Origin: CAVTUU01 sp045804965
GTDB taxonomy: Bacteria > Chloroflexota > Chloroflexia > Thermomicrobiales > UBA6265
Reading direction: 5' to 3'
Length of the DNA stretch: 64,000 nucleotides
Assembly: GCA_045804965.1 (NCBI GenBank)
Contig: JBJMMD010000031.1
Coordinates: 1-64,000 of the forward strand
Below the pieces are notes generated by a model. The model did no database searches and was not told the origin of the DNA. It was given only the letters and a program-made list of their open reading frames with translations. Positions 8,500 through 16,152 of this stretch are shown here, in pieces (position 1 is the first letter of the stretch; the number at the start of each line of letters is the position of its first letter). Made by a program: the position numbers and the translations under genes.

Positions 8500-9131
8500 G
8501 GAGCGTCTCCTTCCTAGCCCCTGTCGTCGTATCCCGTACAAGCACTGTCGTGTCTGGTTGCACCACCTCCATTTCCGCCGCATCTGGCCAATTGTTAGAA
8601 GGCGGACACAACACAAAATCCACCGGCGTGGGGTCAGCCTCGGCGACCGGGGGCCGACGGACGTGAATGCAGGAGTGGCGCATCACACAAATCCGGCTAC
8701 CCAAATGCTGACAGCGAAAGGGTCTACGCAGCGTCTATGTCCATCTCGTACCGAGCCCATAGCGAGCCCGACCCCATGGCGTCTCGAAAACGAGGATCGC
8801 CGTCGGGCGGAATACACGTTGCTCTCGCAAAAATTGTTCCCTTCTTTCGACCGATTTATCACCCTCCCAGAAAAGTGCGGGACTAGGGGAAGATGCCGAT
8901 TGGAGAATCTGTTGCGCAACGTGAGCCGGGAAAATTGCCTTACCTTGTCAACGATGCGATGCCAGGCAATCACAGCATGCAGGAGTGAAAAAGTGGTATG
9001 CCTTGGAACTGGTCAGTGCGGATTCCCTACGCACGACAGCGGATGAAGCAACCATGGGTACACTGCTGCCACGAGGAGCAGAAGTTCTCTTCAGAGCGCC
9101 GAATCTTCAGCCATAGAGAGGAGCGTAAATC
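8500..9131. other. 632-base divergent intergenic region
   Basis: This region separates the sugar-binding protein (minus) from the creatininase-family gene (plus) and should contain both promoters. It includes AT-richer runs, for example around 8820-8850 and 8985-9000. A 182-codon plus-strand frame (8498-9046) is open but rich in Arg, Cys and His, starts inside the neighbour's start region and resembles nothing known, so I treat it as noise. No RNA gene or clear operator was recognised. Confidence 0.45.
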
Positions 9132-9920
9132 GTGGCAGCGGTGAACCGATTGTTCAACGAACTAACTCGCGAGCAGCTTCGTGAACTTGCGCCAACAGCG
9201 ATGGTTGTCCTACCAGTGGGAGCAACCGAGCAACATGGACCGCACCTCTCTGTCGGCACGGATGCCATGGCGGTTGAGCGAGTTGCCCGAGCTGCCGCCT
9301 CAGACGCCAGTCAGCAAATTCCGATCATCGTCGCCCCAACGCTCTTTTACGGCTCCTCGCATCACCATTTGCCGTTCGGTGGGACGATGTCGATCCAAAC
9401 CGAGACGTACTATCGGGTCGTACGCGATCTCGTCGAATCGCTCATCACATGTGGATTTCGCCGTGTGTATGTCTTGAACGGCCATGGCGGAAATCACGAA
9501 CTGATCCAACTCGCCGTGCGCGATCTCGCGCTCCGGTATCAGGTCTCTCTTGCGGCCTCGTCATATTGGGATCTCGCGATGGATGCCCTCAGATCCCGCG
9601 ATGAACTTCGCGCCTTTCTCATCCCAGGTCACGCGGGCTCGTTTGAAACTTCGCTCATCATGGCGCTGCGTCCGGAACTCGTGCAGGAGCCTCGTCCGCA
9701 GCGCGACAACGACCCGACGACACGTCCTGCGTCCGGGATGCGTCACGAATACCATGGCTTTCTGCCGCGCATCGCCGGATACACCGATAGCCCTGCCACG
9801 GGGACAGCCGAGCTTGGGCGGCTCTACTTGGAGGCTGTTACGTCCGCGGTCAGCGAAGCATTCGTTTCGTTCTATCGAACGACGGAGGGGCTAGAGTTGC
9901 TGAATCACGAGGAACCATAG
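9132..9920 (+). CDS. Creatininase-family amidohydrolase
   Basis: A 262-residue protein with the metal-site motifs of the creatininase family: VGATEQHGPHLSVGTDA (E33, H35, D44), NGHGGN (116-121) and HAGSFETS with E172. The family includes creatinine amidohydrolase, formamide hydrolases such as ArfB, and MftE. Without a pathway context the substrate is open. Start is GTG at 9132 with GAGAGGAG just upstream at 9117-9124. It is divergent from the sugar ABC transporter, so a shared regulatory region and a role in processing an imported amide-bearing compound are possible but only inferred. Confidence 0.85.
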   Translation: MAAVNRLFNELTREQLRELAPTAMVVLPVGATEQHGPHLSVGTDAMAVERVARAAASDASQQIPIIVAPTLFYGSSHHHLPFGGTMSIQTETYYRVVRDLVESLITCGFRRVYVLNGHGGNHELIQLAVRDLALRYQVSLAASSYWDLAMDALRSRDELRAFLIPGHAGSFETSLIMALRPELVQEPRPQRDNDPTTRPASGMRHEYHGFLPRIAGYTDSPATGTAELGRLYLEAVTSAVSEAFVSFYRTTEGLELLNHEEP

Positions 9921-10539
9921 ATTCAGTATTCCACATTCCACGGCATCCGCTTCGCCCACGCACTTTCCGAAAACCGGTCCAGAGCATGTTTTGCGGTCAG
10001 AAGAGATTCGGCGTTGGTCTCGCCAACGTCGCCCTAGTAACGGACCACAGGAAGAAGGGTGATGAAAGCCCTACTGACACCCGGCGTTCGCCTGCCAAAC
10101 ACGGGGCATGTCGAGATAGAGCAGCGCGCGCCGCCCTTAGGTCATGAATGCTGACCGAACCGCCTAGTCTTAAGTATCCACATTGACTTCTTGAGTAGCA
10201 AGTCTCATGTGGCTTCGGAAATTCGCGCGAATAAATGCAGTTGTCTAGAGTCGAGGCGGGGAAGCACGTTGGCATCACTCATCCGACCCCATGAAACGAT
10301 CTGACTTCCCAAACGAGAGCAATGCTCAGGCAATCAATCGCTAATCCGCCGCGGTGCCCTCGGTCCCGCAACGGTCCGTCCAGCAGAGGACAAACAGTGG
10401 CGTACTGTGTTCAGTACCGCTCGCGAAACTTGTGCGCTATCGCCTTCACAGATCGACCTGGCGGCGGTAGGTCGGCCGTTCGTGCTCGATCACGCGCACG
10501 TGGCGTCAGCCCATGGCGTTGTTTGGCGTGGCCGTGCTC
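9921..10539. other. 619-base gene-poor stretch containing a direct-repeat copy
   Basis: No convincing gene lies here; the open frame 9997-10278 (minus) is composition-driven. Copy 2 of the 50-base repeat is at 10373-10422. The stretch separates the transporter/creatininase block from the plasmid-like minus-strand module, and may be a joint between independently acquired segments. Confidence 0.4.
10373..10422 (+). repeat. Copy 2 of a 50-base degenerate direct repeat
   Basis: It matches 5145-5194 at about 41 of 50 positions in the same orientation. This copy contains a perfect small hairpin, GTACTG-TGTT-CAGTAC; in the other copy the arms are ATTG and CAGT, pairing with one G-U. The two copies bracket the sugar transporter and creatininase genes. 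Confidence 0.6.
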
Positions 10540-11073
10540 TTAGCCCGCAACATTGATCTGCCGGTTCGCGACGTTGATTTGCATCGGCGGGAGGACGAAC
10601 CGTTGCACGCTCGCCAGGGTCCGGATCGCTGCCAGGTAGCGGCGATGGATGCGATCGATATCCCGCTGATACCCGTCATTATCAGCCCAGGCAATGCCGC
10701 TCTTGAGCCGTTGGTGATACGTGGCTTCTGCGTAATAGAGCGCAAGCCAAGTCGCCACAACCCGATTGACGAGCAAGCGTTCCAGCGGTGACGCGCCGTC
10801 GCTGAGGAGCTCCGTTCGCATGGTGCTGAGCTTGCGTTTGATGGCCTCCTCAATGACGGCGTTGTCACCCGCCGCCACCTTGATCATCGACAACTCCGCC
10901 TGGAGCGCCAGATTACCCACGCTCGCCCATAAATCCGGATAGCCGCCGAGGAGCTCCCGAAGGTCGCGCTGCGCCTGAACATCGCCGGCATTGATCCGCG
11001 GTAGGAGCGCATTGGCTTGCTGCACTGCCGCCGCAACGTCATCGTCGACCAGTGCCAGTGCCTTCTTCGCCAC
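10540..11073 (-). CDS. Element-type hypothetical protein with QINV-QINV tail
   Basis: A 177-residue, mostly helical protein (VAAAVQQANALLPRINAGDV, AQRDLRELLGGYPDLWASVG, RLLVNRVVATWLALYYAEAT) that ends in QINVANRQINVAG. The start overlaps the end of the previous gene by about 35 bases, which fits a compact operon. The same tail type occurs in the 108-residue protein at 3866-4192. It is the last gene of the plasmid-like module. I do not recognise a function. Its helical body is compatible with a small terminase-like or DNA-packaging adaptor role, but nothing in the sequence proves it. Confidence 0.72.
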   Translation of the reverse strand: MAKKALALVDDDVAAAVQQANALLPRINAGDVQAQRDLRELLGGYPDLWASVGNLALQAELSMIKVAAGDNAVIEEAIKRKLSTMRTELLSDGASPLERLLVNRVVATWLALYYAEATYHQRLKSGIAWADNDGYQRDIDRIHRRYLAAIRTLASVQRFVLPPMQINVANRQINVAG

Positions 11074-11371
11074 GTCGTTTTCTCCATTCGCCGCGATGAT
11101 GCTGGTGATAGCCCGCCGCTGTCAGCGCCGATCGGAGGAGCATCTTGGTCGCAGCATCGGCAGCGTCAAGGAGCGTCTCCAGTTCGGCGAGATGAGCGCG
11201 CTCCTTTGCGCGCGCGTCAGCTTCGGCGATGCGGCGATCTCTCGCGGCTTTATCCTTCGCGGCGGCGTTGTGCGCCGCGATTCCTGCGCCGAGATAGTGC
11301 TTGACGACTCTGCCGCCGATCTTTTTCGCGCGGTAGTAGTAGCGCCGATTGCCCCGCTGTTCCCAGGCCAT
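11039..11371 (-). CDS. Small basic hypothetical protein of the integrated element
   Basis: A 110-residue protein. The N-terminus MAWEQRGNRRYYYRAKKIGG is basic and aromatic, the middle is a charged alanine-rich coiled-coil-like helix (AAAKDKAARDRRIAEADARA), and the end is YHQHHRGEWRKRRGEE. I recall proteins of this layout (WEKRGxRxYYYR start, YHxHxRGEWRKRR end) from integrated elements of several phyla, always without function. The ATG at 11371 is chosen because the conserved-looking part starts there; the longer frame to 11524 is not protein-like. It likely binds nucleic acid, judged only from composition. Confidence 0.7.
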   Translation of the reverse strand: MAWEQRGNRRYYYRAKKIGGRVVKHYLGAGIAAHNAAAKDKAARDRRIAEADARAKERAHLAELETLLDAADAATKMLLRSALTAAGYHQHHRGEWRKRRGEEGTGTGRR

Positions 11372-11411
11372 GCTGTGCAACCTCTCGTTCCATGCCCCGG
11401 ATGCGTCACCC

Positions 11412-11924
11412 TCAACCGGATGCCGCAAGCGCCGATCGGCCAGAATAGCTCCCACGCTCGCGGTTAATCTGGAGCCCGCGAACCACGTCCAACGCTTGGA
11501 GTTCCATGAGCGGATCATGGGCAACCTGCAGGCCGCAGACCGGACCGTAGACCCACGAGCGACGGTCGTCGCGTCCGACCGAGATCACGCCGTCGCACCT
11601 AGGGATCGGCTTGCCACACACCACGCACAGCGCGTCAGTCGGCGGCGGCTCGGCGAGTTCAACGGCCTTCAGGCCCATCCTCCGCGTCATCAGGTGGTTC
11701 GGCCGATTCGGTTCTTTGATCGGGCTCGTGGACGCAGTGTGCGGACATTTCCACCATTGGCCGGGCGTCTTTGCGACAGCGACTATGAACGGCTCGCCGC
11801 AACGCCGGCACGCAACCACAATCACGGCTGACCTCCTCGCGTCGGCGGGCAGCGCGCCCAGCCGGACCAGGCGGCGCAGGGTTTCCTCGATGGCCGCCTG
11901 GTCATCGGTCGGCGAGCCGCTCAA
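11412..11924 (-). CDS. Hypothetical protein with two cysteine clusters
   Basis: About 170 residues. Two possible zinc sites are visible: ACRRCGEPF followed by WKCPH, and CVVCGKPIPRC. The N-terminal part (TDDQAAIEETLRRLVRLGAL) is a helix of the kind seen before small zinc ribbons. No ATG is available in this frame near the expected start; I propose TTG at 11924, five bases after the stop of the 40-codon gene upstream. The frame continues far upstream to 12398, but there it overlaps the ATPase gene out of frame. Function unknown; it belongs to the plasmid-like operon. Confidence 0.5.
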   Translation of the reverse strand: MSGSPTDDQAAIEETLRRLVRLGALPADARRSAVIVVACRRCGEPFIVAVAKTPGQWWKCPHTASTSPIKEPNRPNHLMTRRMGLKAVELAEPPPTDALCVVCGKPIPRCDGVISVGRDDRRSWVYGPVCGLQVAHDPLMELQALDVVRGLQINRERGSYSGRSALAASG

Positions 11925-11929
11925 GGGCG

Positions 11930-12052
11930 TCAGTGCCGGCCGGCGGCGTCGACAACCTGCGGATGACCGCGACCGCGCACGATCGTCAGGCCATGCGGGC
12001 TTATGGTGCGCTTGAGTTCTTTGATGTGAGGTGCTGGGTGATAGCGGCTCAT
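11930..12052 (-). CDS. 40-residue HicA-like small protein
   Basis: A very short gene between the P-loop ATPase and the zinc-cluster protein. Its sequence (HIKELKRTISPHGLTIVRG, then RGHPQVV-DAAGR) resembles the beginning of a HicA-type fold, where a helix leads to a strand and a G-H-x-V/H motif carries the toxin's catalytic His. Here the fold would be cut after about 40 residues, so an active toxin is unlikely. It starts 11 bases after the ATPase stop at an ATG. No HicB partner is present. Confidence 0.45.
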   Translation of the reverse strand: MSRYHPAPHIKELKRTISPHGLTIVRGRGHPQVVDAAGRH

Positions 12053-12063
12053 GTAGCTGTCTC

Positions 12064-13950
12064 CTATCCGCAGGCATCGCAGACATAGCGTACATCTGGC
12101 GGAAGAGGGCCACCGCAGACACAGCATTGCGTGTTCGTGCCATCACCAGAAAAATCGGCGAAAAGATCGCCAGTATCGTCACGATCGTCATTGGGCTCAG
12201 GCTGCGCCGCGGGCTCGTGACGATACTGGCGATCCCAAATCTCGGGGTTCTTCGTAATGACGATGCGTCGCTGGCTGCTGAGACGCTGCAGGACAACCCA
12301 GAGCCCGATTTGGCGTAGGTTTGGTGCGAGCCGGCGCAGTTGCCCGGATAGCCGGTTCGCGCCCTTTGGCCAATCCTGATCCTTCCGGGTCGCCGCATCG
12401 ACGATCTCGTTCAACTCGGTAAGGAGTTCGGTCGCCGTCCCGTTCCACTGATCCCGCTCATCCATGAACTTGACCAGCGCAGGGCCAACGGCGAGCGATT
12501 CGATTGCGACTTGATCGGCGTCTTTGCGGTTCGACTCAAAGACCGCGAGGAAATCACCCTCACCCCAGCCGAACGCGGGAGCGCCCGATTCAACCCAGGT
12601 CACGAAGTCTGCGAGGCGCGGCTTGCGCAGTAGGGTGACAGACGCAAGCCGCCGCAAGGCAGTGGATGCCGCGTCGAGGAGGGCGCCCAGAATGCGCGGA
12701 TGTGCCTCGTCGAACTGCGCCCACAGCTCCGCCTCGGTGAGTCGCTGGTCTGAGGGGATTGGCGGAAGCGTGATCGACATCGTCCGGTCGAGCATGTCGC
12801 TTCGCTCAACGACGGACGTAATCGCCGTGAGCAGACAGGCTCGCTGTGCGTCGAGAATCACTTCGTCTGTATCGGAGTAAAGCTCGCGGCTGCCGATACC
12901 GCCGCCTGTACTTAGCCGACAGTAAGCATCGCTTTGCCATTCTTTGATCTCGCTCACGTTGTCGTGAGCGACGATGAGGCCGTTGCTCGCCGCGATGATC
13001 AGATCTCGCTCATCACGGGGTGCCGTGCGAATCGGGACACTGCATGGATCAATCGTGCGCCGAAGGACACGCGCAACAGTCGTTTTGCATGAGCCCTGCT
13101 CGCCGTTCAATTCGAGAATGGCCCGGGCGCCATCGGTCTGCAGCACCGCAAGCAGCCACGCTTTCAGCGCGATGCGGTCGTCTTCATCCTCGGCGTTCAG
13201 GAACGGATCAAGCTCATCGATCGATCCACCTGGGATCGGAAACGGAAGCGCAATCATGCCGCGCGGACGCCGGAAGCGAACCGGCACGTCGACTGCAGCG
13301 ATGACAGACCAGCCATCCGGCGCGATCTTGACCGCCTGCCACGCGGGATCACCGAGGTCGAGATAGAGGCAGCCGTCATGTTTCGCGAGGCGACACCACA
13401 CCAAATGCTCGACGTCACCGAAGATCCCTTGTCCACTCAACACGTTTTGCGCATCTTGCAGCGCTTGGGAACCTGGAACCGAACCAAACTCGTCAAAGAA
13501 CAGTCGCGACAGATAGAGCCGAAACGCCTTCGCTTTAATCGGCCATGTTTCGCGTCGGCCATCAATCGCAATGTCTGCGTAGGGGTCGCCATTCTGATCA
13601 TGGAATGGCGCTACTCCGGAACTGATTGCCAGATTGACGATGCGTGTTGCCTGCGATGGCTGACGCTCTGCCCCGTCGTTTTCTTCCTCCGACTCTTTGT
13701 CGAGCACTTCGGAAAGCACAAGGAGTTCAGCGGCAACAGCTTCAGCGCGGCCGTTCAGCGTCGATGCGAACGACTTCCGAGACTTCGCACTCGCGATATT
13801 GAGGCTATCCCGATGGAGCAGCGACCCGTCAAGTTTGAGTGCAATCGGGCGCCGGCAATGCGATTCGTCGCCGTATTCATATTGATGTTGGCTCGCCGTG
13901 AAGGTGACGACCTGACTGCTCGAATCGTGGAGGTAGGCGAGACTAGCCAA
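12064..13950 (-). CDS. D5/SF3-like P-loop ATPase (element replication helicase candidate)
   Basis: About 628 residues. The central ATPase has Walker A NGEQGSCKTT (about 282-291) followed by a Walker B-like strand GLIVAHDNVSEI, then a STGGGIGSRELYSD stretch and a LTAITSVVERSDMLDRTM segment, an order I associate with phage/plasmid D5-type ATPases. The C-terminal end carries a small zinc ribbon (CCVCGGPLPPD...CDAC). The gene overlaps the primase gene upstream; start candidates are TTG at 13950 (AGAGG seven bases upstream, chosen) and TTG at 13965. Together with the CHC2 protein it forms a split primase-helicase. Host-coded replicative helicases do not look like this, so I infer an autonomous or integrated element. 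Confidence 0.82.
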   Translation of the reverse strand: MASLAYLHDSSSQVVTFTASQHQYEYGDESHCRRPIALKLDGSLLHRDSLNIASAKSRKSFASTLNGRAEAVAAELLVLSEVLDKESEEENDGAERQPSQATRIVNLAISSGVAPFHDQNGDPYADIAIDGRRETWPIKAKAFRLYLSRLFFDEFGSVPGSQALQDAQNVLSGQGIFGDVEHLVWCRLAKHDGCLYLDLGDPAWQAVKIAPDGWSVIAAVDVPVRFRRPRGMIALPFPIPGGSIDELDPFLNAEDEDDRIALKAWLLAVLQTDGARAILELNGEQGSCKTTVARVLRRTIDPCSVPIRTAPRDERDLIIAASNGLIVAHDNVSEIKEWQSDAYCRLSTGGGIGSRELYSDTDEVILDAQRACLLTAITSVVERSDMLDRTMSITLPPIPSDQRLTEAELWAQFDEAHPRILGALLDAASTALRRLASVTLLRKPRLADFVTWVESGAPAFGWGEGDFLAVFESNRKDADQVAIESLAVGPALVKFMDERDQWNGTATELLTELNEIVDAATRKDQDWPKGANRLSGQLRRLAPNLRQIGLWVVLQRLSSQRRIVITKNPEIWDRQYRHEPAAQPEPNDDRDDTGDLFADFSGDGTNTQCCVCGGPLPPDVRYVCDACG

Positions 13951-14494
13951 CGCGCACCTCTGCAAAGGTTAGGCGCGGCGCCGGGCGCGCCTTGCGCTCA
14001 AGGCCGATATCACGGGCAACGAGGTCGACGGCGTCGCCAAAGGAGCAGCCGCCCATGATTTCCTGCGCGAAGGTGAAGACGTCGCCGCCGCGGCCGCAGC
14101 CGAAGCAACACCACAGCCCCTTCTCGGCATCGATGGAAAGGCTCGGGGTGCCGTCATCATGGAACGGACATTTCCCGCGGTAGCGCGTCCGGCCGGACCG
14201 CCGCAGGGTGATCTGCGCGTGATGCTCAAAGAAGCGCGGCAAATCGACACGGCGCTTGATCTCGTCGAGCTCAGCCTTTTGATCGACCCACAGCGGCGCA
14301 TATGGCGAGCGGCGCAGCCGTTTCCGGCGCCGCAGCTCCTTCAGTGCGTCCTCGAGTCCGATCAGCAGCACGGCTTTCGACTGTTCGGGGTAATCCCACT
14401 CATTCGGGTTTTCGTCGGCATCGGCGATCAACCACTGCCGGGACTCGACGAAGGCAAGCAACTCGTTTTCGGTGTAGCCGTGGAAGCCATTCAT
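13943..14494 (-). CDS. CHC2 zinc-finger primase-like protein
   Basis: A 183-residue protein whose second half is the DnaG-type zinc-binding domain: C109, H112, C130 and C133 in KCPFHDDGTPSLS and WCCFGCGRGGDVF, followed by a GDAVDLVARDIGL helix. The TOPRIM catalytic domain of DnaG is absent, so it cannot make primers by itself; it may recognise templates for a partner polymerase or for the ATPase encoded just downstream. The first half (GYTENELLAFVESRQWL) is unrecognised. The ATG at 14494 overlaps the TGA of the upstream gene (ATGA), which indicates translational coupling. Confidence 0.85.
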   Translation of the reverse strand: MNGFHGYTENELLAFVESRQWLIADADENPNEWDYPEQSKAVLLIGLEDALKELRRRKRLRRSPYAPLWVDQKAELDEIKRRVDLPRFFEHHAQITLRRSGRTRYRGKCPFHDDGTPSLSIDAEKGLWCCFGCGRGGDVFTFAQEIMGGCSFGDAVDLVARDIGLERKARPAPRLTFAEVRVG

Positions 14495-14754
14495 TGCTGG
14501 CCTCGCGGCTTGGGTTGGTGGAATTCGATGTCTCTCACGCGCCGCCACGGGATAACGAGCGTTTTTTCAGGCGGCCACCAATCGAACCGCCCGGCCATAT
14601 CCAATGCATAGGCCTTGGTGCGGATCTTGATCGAAACGGGGTCGACGTTCTCGACGTCGGCAAGATATCGATAATCGCCCACGTCGATCGTCACAAGGGC
14701 ACCGCGTGCTAGCGTGGTGATTTCAATCTTTGGAGATTGCGTCCGTGTTACCAT
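14491..14754 (-). CDS. Hypothetical protein of the plasmid-like module
   Basis: An 87-residue protein with a predicted small beta-barrel-like core (LARGALVTIDVGDYRYLADVE, FDWWPPEKTLVIPWRRVRDI). A GAGGTGA ribosome site precedes the ATG at 14754. The stop overlaps the CHC2 primase start by four bases. I do not recognise the family. The strand-rich pattern ending in a basic W-R-R-V-R-D-I motif could suit an OB- or Sm-like fold, but this is only an impression. Confidence 0.65.
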   Translation of the reverse strand: MVTRTQSPKIEITTLARGALVTIDVGDYRYLADVENVDPVSIKIRTKAYALDMAGRFDWWPPEKTLVIPWRRVRDIEFHQPKPRGQQ

Positions 14755-14818
14755 AACTACGTCACCTCAAACGCCCTGGCCGGTTGCGAACGCCAGTCCG
14801 CCGGCTCGGGCGTTTACT

Positions 14819-14977
14819 TTAGAATGCTGCCTCTTGCCGATCGTCGGAGTTCTCGTCGTCGGTTGATTCTGGATTGGTTGGCGGATTTGGCTCATCGGCG
14901 AGGAGCGCATCCCAAAGGCGCCGCCATTGCGCCGCGCGGTATTCGAGCGATGCGCTAAGCGGCGCCACGGTCGTCAT
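14819..14977 (-). CDS. 52-residue hypothetical protein
   Basis: A short protein with a helix (LEYRAAQWRRLWDALLADEP) followed by an acidic disordered tail (ESTDDENSDDRQEAA). The start lies inside the end of the upstream ribbon-helix-helix-like gene (overlap of about 20 bases), typical of this compact operon. The helix plus acidic tail layout recurs in small proteins next to element replication genes as I remember them. Function unknown. Confidence 0.5.
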   Translation of the reverse strand: MTTVAPLSASLEYRAAQWRRLWDALLADEPNPPTNPESTDDENSDDRQEAAF

Positions 14978-15182
14978 CCCATTCTTCGCGCGAAGACGCT
15001 TCAGAGACGGCGACGTCACCGTGTGAAGTGTTCGGAGTATTGCCGGATAAGAGCCCGCGACCCTTCAGGCTTTCGGCGATGAGGAAGGAAGCCTGATCTT
15101 GGGGTCGTCGGCGTTGGGCATGGGCGAGATCAATGAGCGCATCGCGTTCTTGCTGAGAGAGAGGGACATACAACATCCGCAT
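14955..15182 (-). CDS. Small RHH/Arc-like DNA-binding protein candidate
   Basis: A 75-residue protein starting MRMLYVPLSQQERDALIDLA followed by HAQRRRPQDQASFLIAESL. A short strand, then two helices with a basic turn, matches the ribbon-helix-helix plan of CopG/Arc/MobC-like regulators. The C-terminal 35 residues are hydrophilic and probably flexible. Such proteins bind direct repeats near replication or mobilisation genes, and three 9-base direct repeats occur upstream of this operon at 16077-16103. The ATG at 15182 follows GGAGAAAGGAGC. Confidence 0.6.
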   Translation of the reverse strand: MRMLYVPLSQQERDALIDLAHAQRRRPQDQASFLIAESLKGRGLLSGNTPNTSHGDVAVSEASSREEWDDDRGAA

Positions 15183-15259
15183 CGGGCATGCTCCTTTCTC
15201 CTTGGAGCATGCGTTGCGGTAGCGCCTTTGTGGTCCGATTTAGTCCGATTTATTCAATG

Positions 15260-15988
15260 CTAAGGGGAGGGTTCTTCGGGAGGCCATTGTTTCAAGAGGT
15301 CGTAGTAGCGAGACTCGCTAAGACATAACTCATCGGCGATCAATGCCGCTTTCGGCCGTATGTATTCGCGCGCAAAATATTTCATGACCTTGAAATAGGC
15401 AGCGTGGAACGCCTGCGGAGTGGGATACTGACCGCTCCCGAGCTCCCGTCCTCCTCTGCGCTTCATACGAATGAGTTTCAGTCCACGATAAAGCAGCTTC
15501 ACATGATCCTGATTGACCGAATCGTGTTCAAGCCCGCGAATCGCGATCATAGGCTCGCCGTCTATCGAAAAGCGCATATCCGCGTAAGCATCGACGTTTC
15601 TGTGACGAAGCCGGCGAGCGTAAACTCGGTGAGTCAGCGGACCTATTTGATAGTACGGCCAGGGTGGTGGATAGTCGGTAGCATCTTGCCGAACGCTGAG
15701 TATTTCGAGGATGTATTCGCTCCATTCTGCGCCGAACGATGAGCCGTTCAGAATTAGGCATCCAGCGCGCTTAGGCTGAGGGAGACTACATTCTCTTGCC
15801 CACGCCTCAAGCTCGCGCCATAGTTGCCGCTGGCGTTCTTGTTCCGCACTATAGGCGACCATCTCTACCCGGAATGCAGCGAAACATCGATCGCAGATGC
15901 GGCGCTCGATTTGCGCTGACCCGAGCAGTTCACCACATTCGATACACGTAAGTTGCGGCGATGTCGGAGATTGCTGTACCGTGGTCAT
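15260..15988 (-). CDS. Zinc-ribbon and HTH-like protein, first gene of the element module
   Basis: A 242-residue protein. A four-cysteine zinc ribbon is at residues 15-35 (CIECGELL...RICDRC). The middle part is unrecognised (LNGSSFGAEWSEYILEILS). The C-terminus (AREYIRPKAALIADELCLSE followed by SRYYDLLKQW) looks like a helix-turn-helix. The ATG at 15988 is selected because GGAGGG lies 8 bases upstream; a longer frame starts at 16036. As the promoter-proximal gene of the module it could be an initiator or regulator. I cannot name the family. Confidence 0.65.
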   Translation of the reverse strand: MTTVQQSPTSPQLTCIECGELLGSAQIERRICDRCFAAFRVEMVAYSAEQERQRQLWRELEAWARECSLPQPKRAGCLILNGSSFGAEWSEYILEILSVRQDATDYPPPWPYYQIGPLTHRVYARRLRHRNVDAYADMRFSIDGEPMIAIRGLEHDSVNQDHVKLLYRGLKLIRMKRRGGRELGSGQYPTPQAFHAAYFKVMKYFAREYIRPKAALIADELCLSESRYYDLLKQWPPEEPSP

Positions 15989-16059
15989 GCGTTCGGCCCT
16001 CCGTCGGTCGTTCGCCATCCGCTCGGCCGGTGACACGGCGCGGGCGGTTTTCTTTGCTC

Positions 16060-16065
16060 AGTATA
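16060..16065 (-). promoter_or_regulatory. Candidate -10 box of the element operon
   Basis: On the minus strand the hexamer is TATACT, about 70 bases upstream of the ATG at 15988. No good -35 is found at 17 bases; instead the three 9-base direct repeats occupy the -20 to -40 zone, which suggests an activator- or repressor-controlled promoter. Confidence 0.4.
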
Positions 16066-16076
16066 CGCGGCTGGCA

Positions 16077-16103
16077 TGACGATCCTGACGATCCTGACGA
16101 TCA
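16077..16103 (+). repeat. Three tandem 9-base repeats (TGACGATCC)
   Basis: TGACGATCC occurs twice and a third time as TGACGATCA, head to tail. The array sits between the comM remnant and the first gene of the plasmid-like operon and overlaps the -35 zone of that operon's candidate promoter. Direct repeats of this size are typical binding sites of ribbon-helix-helix proteins or short iterons; a candidate RHH protein is encoded in the operon. Confidence 0.7.
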
Positions 16104-16152
16104 ATCAGCGGCAAAGTTCTGTAGATGATCGCTGTCTCTATCAGCCGGCAGC

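Noticed and set aside
8498..9046. 182-codon plus-strand ORF in the divergent gap
   Set aside because: High Arg/Cys/His, no recognisable fold, and it overlaps the promoter and start region of the sugar-binding protein gene.
13378..14058. 226-codon plus-strand ORF
   Set aside because: Antisense to the D5-like ATPase and primase genes, which are well supported.
4193..16036. Anti-phage defence system in the accessory region
   Set aside because: No nuclease, methylase, reverse transcriptase, TIR/SIR2 or abortive-infection domain was recognised; the NB-ARC protein has a LuxR output and looks regulatory.
10540..16036. Complete prophage or conjugative element
   Set aside because: No capsid, portal, tail, relaxase, type IV secretion or recombinase gene is found in the window.
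16077..16103. Proven replication origin (iterons)
   Set aside because: Only three short repeats and no AT-rich unwinding zone or DnaA box were seen next to them; regulatory use is at least as likely.
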